A stretch of DNA of 14,933 nt from JAYRGC01 sp041908065 (GTDB lineage: Bacteria; Pseudomonadota; Alphaproteobacteria; UBA9219). The position numbers and the translations under genes are program-made. This document shows positions 6,683 through 13,422 of the stretch, one piece after another. A model generated the notes under the pieces. It searched no databases. It had not been told where the DNA came from and saw only the letters and a program-made list of their open reading frames with translations. Location of the stretch: NCBI GenBank assembly GCA_041908065.1, contig JAYRGC010000067.1:1-14933 (forward strand), read 5' to 3'. Numbering within the stretch: position 1 is the first letter of the stretch; each line of letters opens with the position of its first letter.

Positions 6683-8899
6683 TCAGCGCGCCATGTATTC
6701 CGGCAACCAGCTTTCGTGCGCTCGACGCATAGAATCGAGCGGAAGCGAAGCTGCGCCGATGGACAGACTTTCGCCTCCGGTTCGCCCCAAGGCGATGCAA
6801 GGGATGCCAGCCGCTTCGGCCTTGGCTATCAGCGCGTCGGCGTCCGCCGTGGTCACGACGTAACGCGCCTGATCCTCGCCGAACCAGAAACCGGCGTCGC
6901 CGGATTCCACCGCGTCAAGGCCGCAACCGATGTTTCCGGCCAACGCCATCTCGGCCACCGCGACCAGCAAACCGCCGTCCGACACGTCGTGACAAGCGGT
7001 TATCTCGCCGTTTTCGATCAGTCCGCGCACGAATTTTCCGTGCCGCCTTTCGGCGGTGAGATTGATGGGCGGCGGCGCGCCTTCCTCCTTGCCGAAAACC
7101 TCGCGCAGATAAAGGGATTGACCGATATGCCCGTGGGTTTCGCCCAAAAGCACTATCTCCTCGCCCTCGCGTTTAAAGGCGATGGTGGCGTGGCGCGTCA
7201 CGTCGTCCAACACCCCTACCCCGCCGATGACCGGAGCGGGCATGATGGGGCTGCCGCTGGTTTCGTTGTAAAGGCTGCAGTTGCCGGACACGACGGGATA
7301 ATCCAGAGCGGCGCAGGCCTCGGCGATGCCCTGCACCGCCCCCACGAATTGTCCCATGATGCGCGGCTTTTCGGGATTGCCGAAGTTCATATTGTCGGTG
7401 ACGGCAAGCGGTTTGGCTCCTACCGCGCAAAGGTTGCGCCAAGTCTCGGCCACCGCCTGTCGCGCCCCCATTACGGGATCAGCGGCGCAATAGCGCGGGG
7501 CGCAATCGACCGTCATCGCCAACCCTTTGTTGGTGTTCAAAACCCTAACCACGGCGGCGTCTCCGCCGGACGATTGAGCGGTGTCGCCGCCGACTTGGCT
7601 GTCGAACTGCTCCCATATCCACCGCCGCGAGCATAAATCCGGAGTGGCGAGAATTGTCGCCAGAACGGAAACCGCCGTTTCGCCCTTGGGCAAGGGATAT
7701 TTGTCGGCGAAGACGGGATCTTGTTGCGGGGTAGGCTCGTGCGGGCGGTCATAGACGGGGGAGTTTTCGACCAGAGGCTCGACCTCCATGTCGATCTCGA
7801 TCTTGCCATGGCGTTTGCACACCAGACGTCCGGTGTCGGTGATGCGTCCTATGATGGAAAAATCCAGCTCCCATTTGCGGAAGATGCGCTCGGCCTCGGC
7901 CTCGCGGCCGGGGCTCAACACCATCAGCATCCGTTCCTGACTCTCGGACAGCATGATTTCGTATGCGCTCATGGCGTTTTCGCGCAACGGCACTTTGTCC
8001 AGATCGAGCTCGATGCCAAGCCCGCCCTTGGAGGCCATCTCCACCGCCGACGAGGTAAGCCCCGCCGCGCCCATGTCCTGTATGGCCACGATGGCGTCGG
8101 TCGCCATAAGCTCGAGACAGGCTTCGATCAGCAGTTTTTCGGTGAAGGGGTCGCCCACCTGCACCGTCGGACGCTTGGCCTCCGCCGCCGCGTCGAACTC
8201 GGACGAAGCCATGGTCGCGCCCTTGATGCCGTCGCGTCCGGTTTTGGAGCCGACATAAACTACGGGATTGCCCACGCCTGACGCGCCTGAAGTGAATATC
8301 CGCTTGGAATCCAGAACCCCCACCGTCATGGCGTTGACAAGGCAGTTGCCGTTGTAGCTGGCGTGGAAATTGGTTTCACCGCCTACCGTCGGCACGCCCA
8401 CGCAGTTGCCGTAGCCGCCTATGCCCGCCACCACGCCCGCCACTATTTGGCGAGTGCGGGGATGCTTGGGATCGCCGAATCTAAGCGCGTTCAGGTTAGC
8501 TATGGGACGCGCCCCCATGGTGAACACGTCACGCAGAATGCCGCCCACGCCTGTGGCCGCGCCCTGATACGGCTCGATATACGAGGGATGGTTATGGCTT
8601 TCCATCTTGAACACCGCCGCCAGACCGTCGCCGATGTCCACCACTCCGGCATTTTCTCCGGGACCTATCAACACTTGTTTTCCCTTGGTGGGAAGCTGGC
8701 GCAGCCATTTGCGAGTGGATTTATAGGAACAATGTTCAGACCACATGGCGGCGGCCACGCCGAATTCGGCCAGCGTCGGCTCTCGCCCCAAAAGCCCCAG
8801 CAGCACGTCGTACTCAGCTCTTGACATGCCGTGATCGGCCAACAACGCCTCGGTTTCAGGCTTCAATTTGTCGTTTTTCAGAGTTCCGCCAGCTTTCAT
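6683..8899 (-). CDS. purL: Phosphoribosylformylglycinamidine synthase subunit PurL (small type)
   Basis: A 738-aa synthetase subunit for the fourth step of purine synthesis, converting FGAR to FGAM with ATP and ammonia supplied by the PurQ glutaminase, with PurS completing the complex. The length and the lack of a fused glutaminase domain mark it as the Bacillus-type PurL rather than the roughly 1300-aa gamma-proteobacterial form. Visible motifs are MWSEHCSYKST (52-62, with conserved His56), GPGENAG (79-85), KMESHNHPS (98-106), the glycine-rich GAATGVGGILRD (113-124), and the second-half repeat with NMNFGNPEKP and SGNCSLYNE. The ATG at 8899 is preceded by AAGGAGGGG ending about nine bases upstream. 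purS and purQ are not in this window, so the subunits are encoded elsewhere. The gene converges on rsmA, with repeats between the stops. Confidence 0.97.
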   Translation of the reverse strand: MKAGGTLKNDKLKPETEALLADHGMSRAEYDVLLGLLGREPTLAEFGVAAAMWSEHCSYKSTRKWLRQLPTKGKQVLIGPGENAGVVDIGDGLAAVFKMESHNHPSYIEPYQGAATGVGGILRDVFTMGARPIANLNALRFGDPKHPRTRQIVAGVVAGIGGYGNCVGVPTVGGETNFHASYNGNCLVNAMTVGVLDSKRIFTSGASGVGNPVVYVGSKTGRDGIKGATMASSEFDAAAEAKRPTVQVGDPFTEKLLIEACLELMATDAIVAIQDMGAAGLTSSAVEMASKGGLGIELDLDKVPLRENAMSAYEIMLSESQERMLMVLSPGREAEAERIFRKWELDFSIIGRITDTGRLVCKRHGKIEIDMEVEPLVENSPVYDRPHEPTPQQDPVFADKYPLPKGETAVSVLATILATPDLCSRRWIWEQFDSQVGGDTAQSSGGDAAVVRVLNTNKGLAMTVDCAPRYCAADPVMGARQAVAETWRNLCAVGAKPLAVTDNMNFGNPEKPRIMGQFVGAVQGIAEACAALDYPVVSGNCSLYNETSGSPIMPAPVIGGVGVLDDVTRHATIAFKREGEEIVLLGETHGHIGQSLYLREVFGKEEGAPPPINLTAERRHGKFVRGLIENGEITACHDVSDGGLLVAVAEMALAGNIGCGLDAVESGDAGFWFGEDQARYVVTTADADALIAKAEAAGIPCIALGRTGGESLSIGAASLPLDSMRRAHESWLPEYMAR

Positions 8900-9226
8900 A
8901 TTGCAAACCCCTCCTTGCCCATAAGCGTTTATTTCTATGTTTACGCGCTTTCTTCGGGAAAAACGTTCTAGCCTCTTGTTTATCGAGGAGATTCATGCGC
9001 CGACGCGACGCGCAAACCCCGTGAAAGGGGTATAGCACAGAGAAAATGGTTTGTGTCGTTTTAAAGCAGGCATTTCTGTGTCGAGTTGGCAACACATGGC
9101 GGTGAATATCCCCTGCGCTCAAGATATGCATTGACCGTCCGGAGAATTACTCTTTAACTATGCTCGCTATGTCTTTCTGCGCACCCCATCTGGCCTGATT
9201 AGCTTCAAACCTGAAAGGAATTTCAT
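8900..9226. other. Divergent intergenic region purL / beta-barrel gene
   Basis: This 327-bp gap contains no convincing gene. The purL side holds an imperfect inverted repeat AAGCG/CGCTT (8923-8927 with 8946-8950) just upstream of the purL ribosome site, in an AT-rich stretch that is a reasonable place for the purL promoter. In the middle are CCTC/GAGG and ACCCC/GGGGT mini-hairpins (8972-8989, 9016-9031). The right side contains the promoter and ribosome site for the outer-membrane protein. Confidence 0.5.
9131..9160 (+). promoter_or_regulatory. Promoter of the outer-membrane protein gene
   Basis: TTGACC (9131-9136, five of six to the -35 consensus) is followed after 17 or 18 bases by TTAACT or TAACTA (9154-9160). 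Transcription would start near 9167, giving a leader of about 60 nt that includes the AAAGGAA ribosome site (9214-9220), six bases before the ATG. Confidence 0.6.
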
Positions 9227-10000
9227 ATGAACAAACCCCTTCTCGCCATCGCTTTGGCCGGATCCGTGTTTTCTTGTGGCTCGGCGATGGCCGGCACGCC
9301 TGTCGTCTCTTGGCATGGATACTATGCGGGCGGCAACGCCGGCGCGGCCATAACCGACGCCGATGCCAGGACGAGCGTGTCGGGATTAGACTATTTCGCC
9401 ACCAGCAGCATGACATCAATAAACAACAACGGCGGAGCGGATCTTGGCGATATAGGTTTCACCGGCGGCGCGCAGATCGGCTATAACCATCAAGTGAACG
9501 AATTCGTGTTCGGCTTTGAAACTGATTTCGGATATTTCGGCACGGACGAGTCCGAGAGCGTCACGGTCGTGTATCCCGATTACTCGCCATACACCTACAC
9601 ACTCAAGCAATCCGCCAGCACAGACTGGTTGTTCACGGCTCGCCCGCGAGTGGGGTGGACCACCGACAATTTCCTTATCTATGCTACCGGCGGTCTGGCT
9701 ATCACCAACGTCAAGTACACCGAGAACTTCTCCGACAACTATGATGTGTACGACGTAACGCATGCCCACTCGAAGTCTCAGATAATGCCGGGTTGGACGG
9801 TAGGCGCGGGTGCTGAGTACGCCTTGATGGGCAAATGGTCGCTGAAGGGCGAATACCTCTACGCCGACTTCGGCTCCTTCTCCACCAAGAGCAACAATAT
9901 GGTCGACGCTTCGGCGCGGGCTTATTCTTCTACCGTCTTCAGGAACTCTCTTGACCTGACGTCGCATATCCTGCGTACCGGGTTTAACTACCGGTTCTGA
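9227..10000 (+). CDS. Outer-membrane beta-barrel protein (Omp25/RopB-like)
   Basis: This 257-aa protein has a clear Sec signal peptide: Lys3, a hydrophobic core (4-16) and a likely cut after SAMA (residue 22). The mature part starts with WHGYYAGGNAG, the typical opening strand of the small alphaproteobacterial Omp25/RopB/Hbp2-type porin-like family. It is rich in Gly, Tyr, Ser, Thr and Asn, and has alternating hydrophobic strands such as FVFGFETDFGYFG, ARPRVGWTTDNFLIYATGGLAI and LKGEYLYADFG. It ends in GFNYRF, an outer-membrane assembly signal with terminal Phe. An eight-stranded barrel is likely. Cys17 lies inside the signal peptide, but the residues before it do not make a good lipobox. The gene is monocistronic, with its own promoter and a strong terminator. 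Its function could be structural or surface interaction; the sequence does not decide. Confidence 0.88.
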   Translation: MNKPLLAIALAGSVFSCGSAMAGTPVVSWHGYYAGGNAGAAITDADARTSVSGLDYFATSSMTSINNNGGADLGDIGFTGGAQIGYNHQVNEFVFGFETDFGYFGTDESESVTVVYPDYSPYTYTLKQSASTDWLFTARPRVGWTTDNFLIYATGGLAITNVKYTENFSDNYDVYDVTHAHSKSQIMPGWTVGAGAEYALMGKWSLKGEYLYADFGSFSTKSNNMVDASARAYSSTVFRNSLDLTSHILRTGFNYRF

Positions 10001-10022
10001 TAGGATCGTTTTTTCGCCTATG

Positions 10023-10062
10023 ACGCCGGACTTTGGTTCGCCAAAGTCCGGCGTTTTCGTTT
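10023..10062 (+). terminator. Strong intrinsic terminator after the outer-membrane protein gene
   Basis: A perfect 14-bp stem (10023-10036 with 10041-10054) is capped by the stable tetraloop TTCG and followed by a T-rich tail (10054-10062). It starts 22 bases past the stop codon. This is a near-ideal Rho-independent terminator and isolates the gene from the downstream thiol-disulfide protein gene. Confidence 0.93.
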
Positions 10063-10193
10063 GCGGCGAAAATGTGAAATATCGTTCGGCTAGGCCTTTA
10101 CGCATTGACTTGAACGATAAAACTTGGTTGTGTCTGACAAGCCTAACGCCGGACATTTTCCCGATTCCGCCAAACCCAAGGAGAACAAAACTT

Positions 10194-10997
10194 ATGAGGA
10201 TTCTTCCCGCCGCAGCCTTAGCCCTAACAGCGATTCTGGGCATCTCCGCCTATTTGACCGCCAATTCGTCCATAGCGGCCACATCCCCAGCCCCGGCATC
10301 CCCTGTGGCTGCTACGCAGTTTTCCGACGAGCAAAAAGCCGCAATCGAAGAGATGGTGCGGGATCTTTTGATCAAAAAAGACCCGGACATCGTGATGATG
10401 GCCGCCCAAGAGGCTCAGTCCAGACAAGAAAAGGCCGTTCTGGAAAAAGGCAAGAAATCGCTGGGCGAGAACCGCGACAAGGTTTTCAACGATCCCACGT
10501 CTCCGGTGGGCGGAAATCCCAAGGGCGACGTCACAGTGGTGGAATTTTTCGATTACCAGTGCGGCTATTGCAAGGTAGCCCAGAACACGGTTTCCAAGCT
10601 GGTGGCCGAGGATAAGAACATCAAGTTAATATACAAGGAATTTCCGATCCTCGGACAGGATTCCTTAAAGGCGTCCAAGGCCGCGCTAGCCGCCGCGCGT
10701 CAGGGAAAATACCAGAAATTCCACGACGTTCTGATGAGCAAGAAGGAACGCATATCCGACGAGGCAATCAACTCGGCGGCCAAAGAAGCAGGCTTGGACG
10801 TCGAAAAGATGAAAAAAGACGCGGCAAGCGAAGAGATAGGGAAAATAATCTCTGCCAATGTCGACCTGGGAACCATGATCGGCGCACGCGGCACGCCTAC
10901 CTTCGTCGTCGGGGATCAGATATTCCCGGGCGTGATGGAGCTGGAGCAGTTCAAAAAGGTGATAGCGGAAACCCGTCAGGGTTCCATCAAAAAGTAA
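10194..10997 (+). CDS. Secreted DsbA/ScsC-like thiol-disulfide oxidoreductase
   Basis: A 267-aa periplasmic protein of the thioredoxin-fold DsbA family. An N-terminal hydrophobic segment (about 5-28) acts as a signal peptide or anchor. It is followed by an Ala/Pro/Ser-rich linker (about 29-41), then a charged helical segment FSDEQKAAIEEMVRDLLIKKDP (43-64) that resembles the N-terminal oligomerisation region of ScsC proteins. The catalytic motif is CGYC (123-126) in FFDYQCGYCK, and the cis-proline loop is GTPTF (233-237). DsbA-family members oxidise or isomerise cysteines in exported proteins; ScsC types are isomerases tied to copper tolerance. The ATG at 10194 follows AAGGAGAA (10178-10185). 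The open frame starts further upstream, but only inside the preceding terminator. Its position just before aroQ-accB-accC is common in alphaproteobacteria. Confidence 0.88.
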   Translation: MRILPAAALALTAILGISAYLTANSSIAATSPAPASPVAATQFSDEQKAAIEEMVRDLLIKKDPDIVMMAAQEAQSRQEKAVLEKGKKSLGENRDKVFNDPTSPVGGNPKGDVTVVEFFDYQCGYCKVAQNTVSKLVAEDKNIKLIYKEFPILGQDSLKASKAALAAARQGKYQKFHDVLMSKKERISDEAINSAAKEAGLDVEKMKKDAASEEIGKIISANVDLGTMIGARGTPTFVVGDQIFPGVMELEQFKKVIAETRQGSIKK

Positions 10998-11005
10998 CCT
11001 TCACG

Positions 11006-11054
11006 GGCGCGGCGGCTTTATCCTGTCGATAAAAGCCGCCGCGCCTTATTATTT
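11006..11054 (+). terminator. Intrinsic terminator after the DsbA-like gene
   Basis: A perfect 14-bp GC-rich stem (11006-11019 with 11032-11045), loop of 12, followed by TTATTATTT. It lies eight bases past the stop codon and separates this gene from aroQ, which therefore probably has its own promoter in the remaining 55 bases. Confidence 0.9.
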
Positions 11055-11108
11055 AACGACAAGCCGCGTTAAGACAGGTTAAAGCGGCGATCTTCGCATG
11101 TTGGTCTT

Positions 11109-11576
11109 ATGTCGCGATCCCTGCCGGTTTTCGTCATCAACGGCCCTAATCTGAATATGCTGGGAACCAGAGAGCCTTCCGTGTACGGCTCAGCAACGCT
11201 GGAGGATATAGAGTCCCTTTGCCGCGACACCGCTGCGGCTCTCGGCCTGTCCGTAGAGTGCCGCCAAAGCAACCACGAGGGGGAGATAGTCGGCTGGATA
11301 CAAGAAGCCGCATCCAAGGCCTGTGGAATCTTGGTTAACGCCGGAGCCTACACCCATACCTCGGTCGCCATACACGACGCCTTGCGGTTGTGCGGATTGC
11401 CCATTATAGAAGTGCATATTTCCAATGTATTCGCCCGCGAGGAGTTTAGGCATCGCTCGTTTGTGTCCGCCGTGGCCAGTGGTGTAATATGCGGGCTGGG
11501 AATAAACGGTTACGCGCTGGCTTTGCGCGGAATGTCGGGGTTGCTTGCAGATAACTCTATGAAAAACAAAAAATAA
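11109..11576 (+). CDS. aroQ: Type II 3-dehydroquinate dehydratase AroQ
   Basis: A 155-aa cytoplasmic enzyme of the shikimate pathway that dehydrates 3-dehydroquinate to 3-dehydroshikimate and normally forms dodecamers. Signature NGPNLNMLGTREPSVYG (11-27) includes the flexible-lid Arg21 and the catalytic Tyr26. Substrate-binding features are NAGAYTHTS (77-85), and EVHISN (101-106) carries the catalytic His103, followed by Arg114 in EEFRHRS. The length is normal. The ATG at 11109 is the only in-frame start, because a stop codon lies in frame at 11070. No Shine-Dalgarno sequence is visible before it. It opens the run aroQ-accB-accC, an order conserved in many proteobacteria. The gap to accB is ten bases. 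Confidence 0.96.
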   Translation: MSRSLPVFVINGPNLNMLGTREPSVYGSATLEDIESLCRDTAAALGLSVECRQSNHEGEIVGWIQEAASKACGILVNAGAYTHTSVAIHDALRLCGLPIIEVHISNVFAREEFRHRSFVSAVASGVICGLGINGYALALRGMSGLLADNSMKNKK

Positions 11577-11586
11577 GGTTTGAAAC

Positions 11587-12030
11587 ATGGCTAAGTTCGA
11601 TCTGGATGCCGAGTTCGTGCGGAAACTGTCCGGCCTTTTGAAGGAAACCGGCTTGACGGAGATCGAATACTCCGACGGAGATCGCCGCATCCGTTGCGCC
11701 TCGTCCCCGCCTGCCGTCACCCAAATCGCCGCCCCCGCTCCGGTCGCGGCGGCGGCGGCAGCGCCCGAAAAGGCTGCTACGCCTCCGACGCCCAAAGGCA
11801 CGCCGATAGTTGCGCCGATGGTCGGAACCGCTTATCTCTCGCCTGAGCCCGGGGCATCGCCTTTCGTCAAGGCGGGCGACAAGGTCAAGGCCGGAGACAC
11901 GCTTTTGATCATCGAGGCCATGAAGGTGATGAACCCCATAAAAGCCGCCAAGGCGGGAACTGTATTGGAGATACTGGCGGAAGACGCCAAGCCGGTGGAG
12001 TTCGGCGAAACCCTGATGATCATGGAGTAG
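11587..12030 (+). CDS. accB: Biotin carboxyl carrier protein of acetyl-CoA carboxylase
   Basis: A 147-aa carrier that holds biotin and moves the carboxyl group from AccC to the AccAD transferase for malonyl-CoA synthesis. The N-terminal segment (1-40) is followed by an Ala/Pro-rich flexible linker (about 41-72) and the biotinyl domain (73-147). The biotin-accepting lysine is Lys113 in IEAMKVMN. The protruding-thumb region SPEPGASPFVKAGD (85-98) typical of bacterial AccB is present. AAGG (11575-11578), overlapping the aroQ stop codon, serves as the ribosome site, which suggests coupled translation. accC follows after 50 bases. Confidence 0.97.
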   Translation: MAKFDLDAEFVRKLSGLLKETGLTEIEYSDGDRRIRCASSPPAVTQIAAPAPVAAAAAAPEKAATPPTPKGTPIVAPMVGTAYLSPEPGASPFVKAGDKVKAGDTLLIIEAMKVMNPIKAAKAGTVLEILAEDAKPVEFGETLMIME

Positions 12031-12080
12031 GCTCCGGTGGCGGAGGGTCGGGATTTGCACACCAATAGGATAAGCGCCTG

Positions 12081-13418
12081 ATGTTCGAAAAGATCCTCAT
12101 AGCCAATCGCGGCGAGATCGCCCTTCGCATCCATCGCGCCTGCCGCGAAATGGGCATTCGCACCGTGGCCGTCCATTCGACCGCCGACGCCGACGCGATG
12201 CACGTCCGTCTGGCCGACGAAAGCGTGTGCATCGGCCCGCCTCCGGCGCGGGAAAGCTATCTCAACATTCCGGCGATACTTACGGCGGCGGCCATCACCG
12301 GAGCCGACGCTATCCACCCGGGCATCGGCTTCATGTCGGAAAACGCCACCTTCGCCGAGATGGTGGAAGAACACGGCTTTACCTTCATAGGCCCCACGCC
12401 CGACCATATCCGCATCATGGGCGACAAGGTTACGGCCAAGAAAACCGTCAAGGAGCTGGGTTTGCCGACGGTTCCCGGATCCGACGGCGGCATCGCCTCG
12501 CTGGAGGAAGCGCAAAGCATCGCCGAGAAGATCGGCTATCCGGTTCTGATAAAAGCCGCGGCGGGCGGCGGCGGCAAGGGCATGAAGGTGGCGAAAGACG
12601 CCGCGCATTTGCCGGAGGCGTGGCAGATGGCGCGGGGCGAGGCTCGCGCCGCGTTCGGCAACGACGAAGTTTATATGGAAAAATACCTTGTCCGCCCGCG
12701 CCATATCGAGGTTCAGCTTTTGGGCGACACCCACGGCCACGCCGTGCATTTCGGCGAGCGCGACTGCTCGATCCAACGCCGCCATCAGAAAGTGGTCGAG
12801 GAAGCCCCTTCCCCCGGGCTGAACGAAAGCGAACGGCAAAAAATCGGCAAACTCGCGGCCAGCGTGGTGCAAAAGCTGAAATATCGCGGCGTCGGCACGA
12901 TGGAGTTCCTGTACGAAAACGGGCAGTTTTACTTCATCGAGATGAACACCCGCCTACAAATCGAACACACCATCTCCGAGATGATAACCGGCATCGATCT
13001 GGTGCGGGAGCAAATCCGCGTAGCCGCCGGACTGCCGCTCAGCTATAAACAGTCGGACATCAAGTTCGACGGCCATGCCATAGAATGCCGCATCAACGCC
13101 GAAAATCCCGAAACCTTCGCGCCGTCTCCGGGAAGAATCGCCGGATACCACGCCCCGGGCGGATTAGGCGTGCGGGTGGACAGCGCGCTTTACGACGGCT
13201 ACATGGTCCCCCCCAACTACGACAGCATGATCGCCAAGCTGATAGTCCACGGCTCCACCCGCAACGAATGCCTGCTGCGTCTGCGCCGCTGCATCGAGGA
13301 GTTCGTCATCGGCGGCGTCAGCACAACCCTGCCCTTGCATCGCCGCATCATAAACCAGCCCGACTTCATCAACGGGGATTACGACATCCACTGGCTGGAA
13401 AAATTCCTGTCGGAGTAG
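12081..13418 (+). CDS. accC: Biotin carboxylase AccC
   Basis: A 445-aa ATP-grasp enzyme that carboxylates biotin on AccB using bicarbonate and ATP. It has an N-terminal domain (IANRGEIA, 7-14), the glycine-rich loop AAAGGGGKGMKV (159-170), RRHQKVVEEAP (233-243) and MNTR (288-291). Residues corresponding to the E. coli catalytic set are kept: Lys116, Lys158, His208, His235, Lys237, Glu275, Glu287, Asn289, Arg291, Glu295 and Arg337. Two departures stand out: HPGIGFMSEN (79-88) where the family has HPGYGFLSEN, and EHTISEM (295-301) where it has EHPVTEM. Both reading frames are clean, so these are substitutions, not frameshifts. AGGA at 12067-12070 is the likely ribosome site. The CDF transporter gene begins four bases after the stop. 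Confidence 0.96.
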   Translation: MFEKILIANRGEIALRIHRACREMGIRTVAVHSTADADAMHVRLADESVCIGPPPARESYLNIPAILTAAAITGADAIHPGIGFMSENATFAEMVEEHGFTFIGPTPDHIRIMGDKVTAKKTVKELGLPTVPGSDGGIASLEEAQSIAEKIGYPVLIKAAAGGGGKGMKVAKDAAHLPEAWQMARGEARAAFGNDEVYMEKYLVRPRHIEVQLLGDTHGHAVHFGERDCSIQRRHQKVVEEAPSPGLNESERQKIGKLAASVVQKLKYRGVGTMEFLYENGQFYFIEMNTRLQIEHTISEMITGIDLVREQIRVAAGLPLSYKQSDIKFDGHAIECRINAENPETFAPSPGRIAGYHAPGGLGVRVDSALYDGYMVPPNYDSMIAKLIVHGSTRNECLLRLRRCIEEFVIGGVSTTLPLHRRIINQPDFINGDYDIHWLEKFLSE

Positions 13419-13422
13419 GCTC

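Noticed and set aside
8985..9024. A nine-codon plus-strand reading frame (ATG at 8995) preceded by GAGGAG, as a leader peptide
   Set aside because: It lies about 200 bases from the next plus-strand gene, upstream of that gene's likely promoter, and its codons show no attenuation theme. The match is probably chance.
9227..9295. Lipoprotein signal in the outer-membrane protein (Cys17)
   Set aside because: The residues before the cysteine (VFS) do not form a good lipobox, and a standard signal-peptidase site SAMA follows at once.
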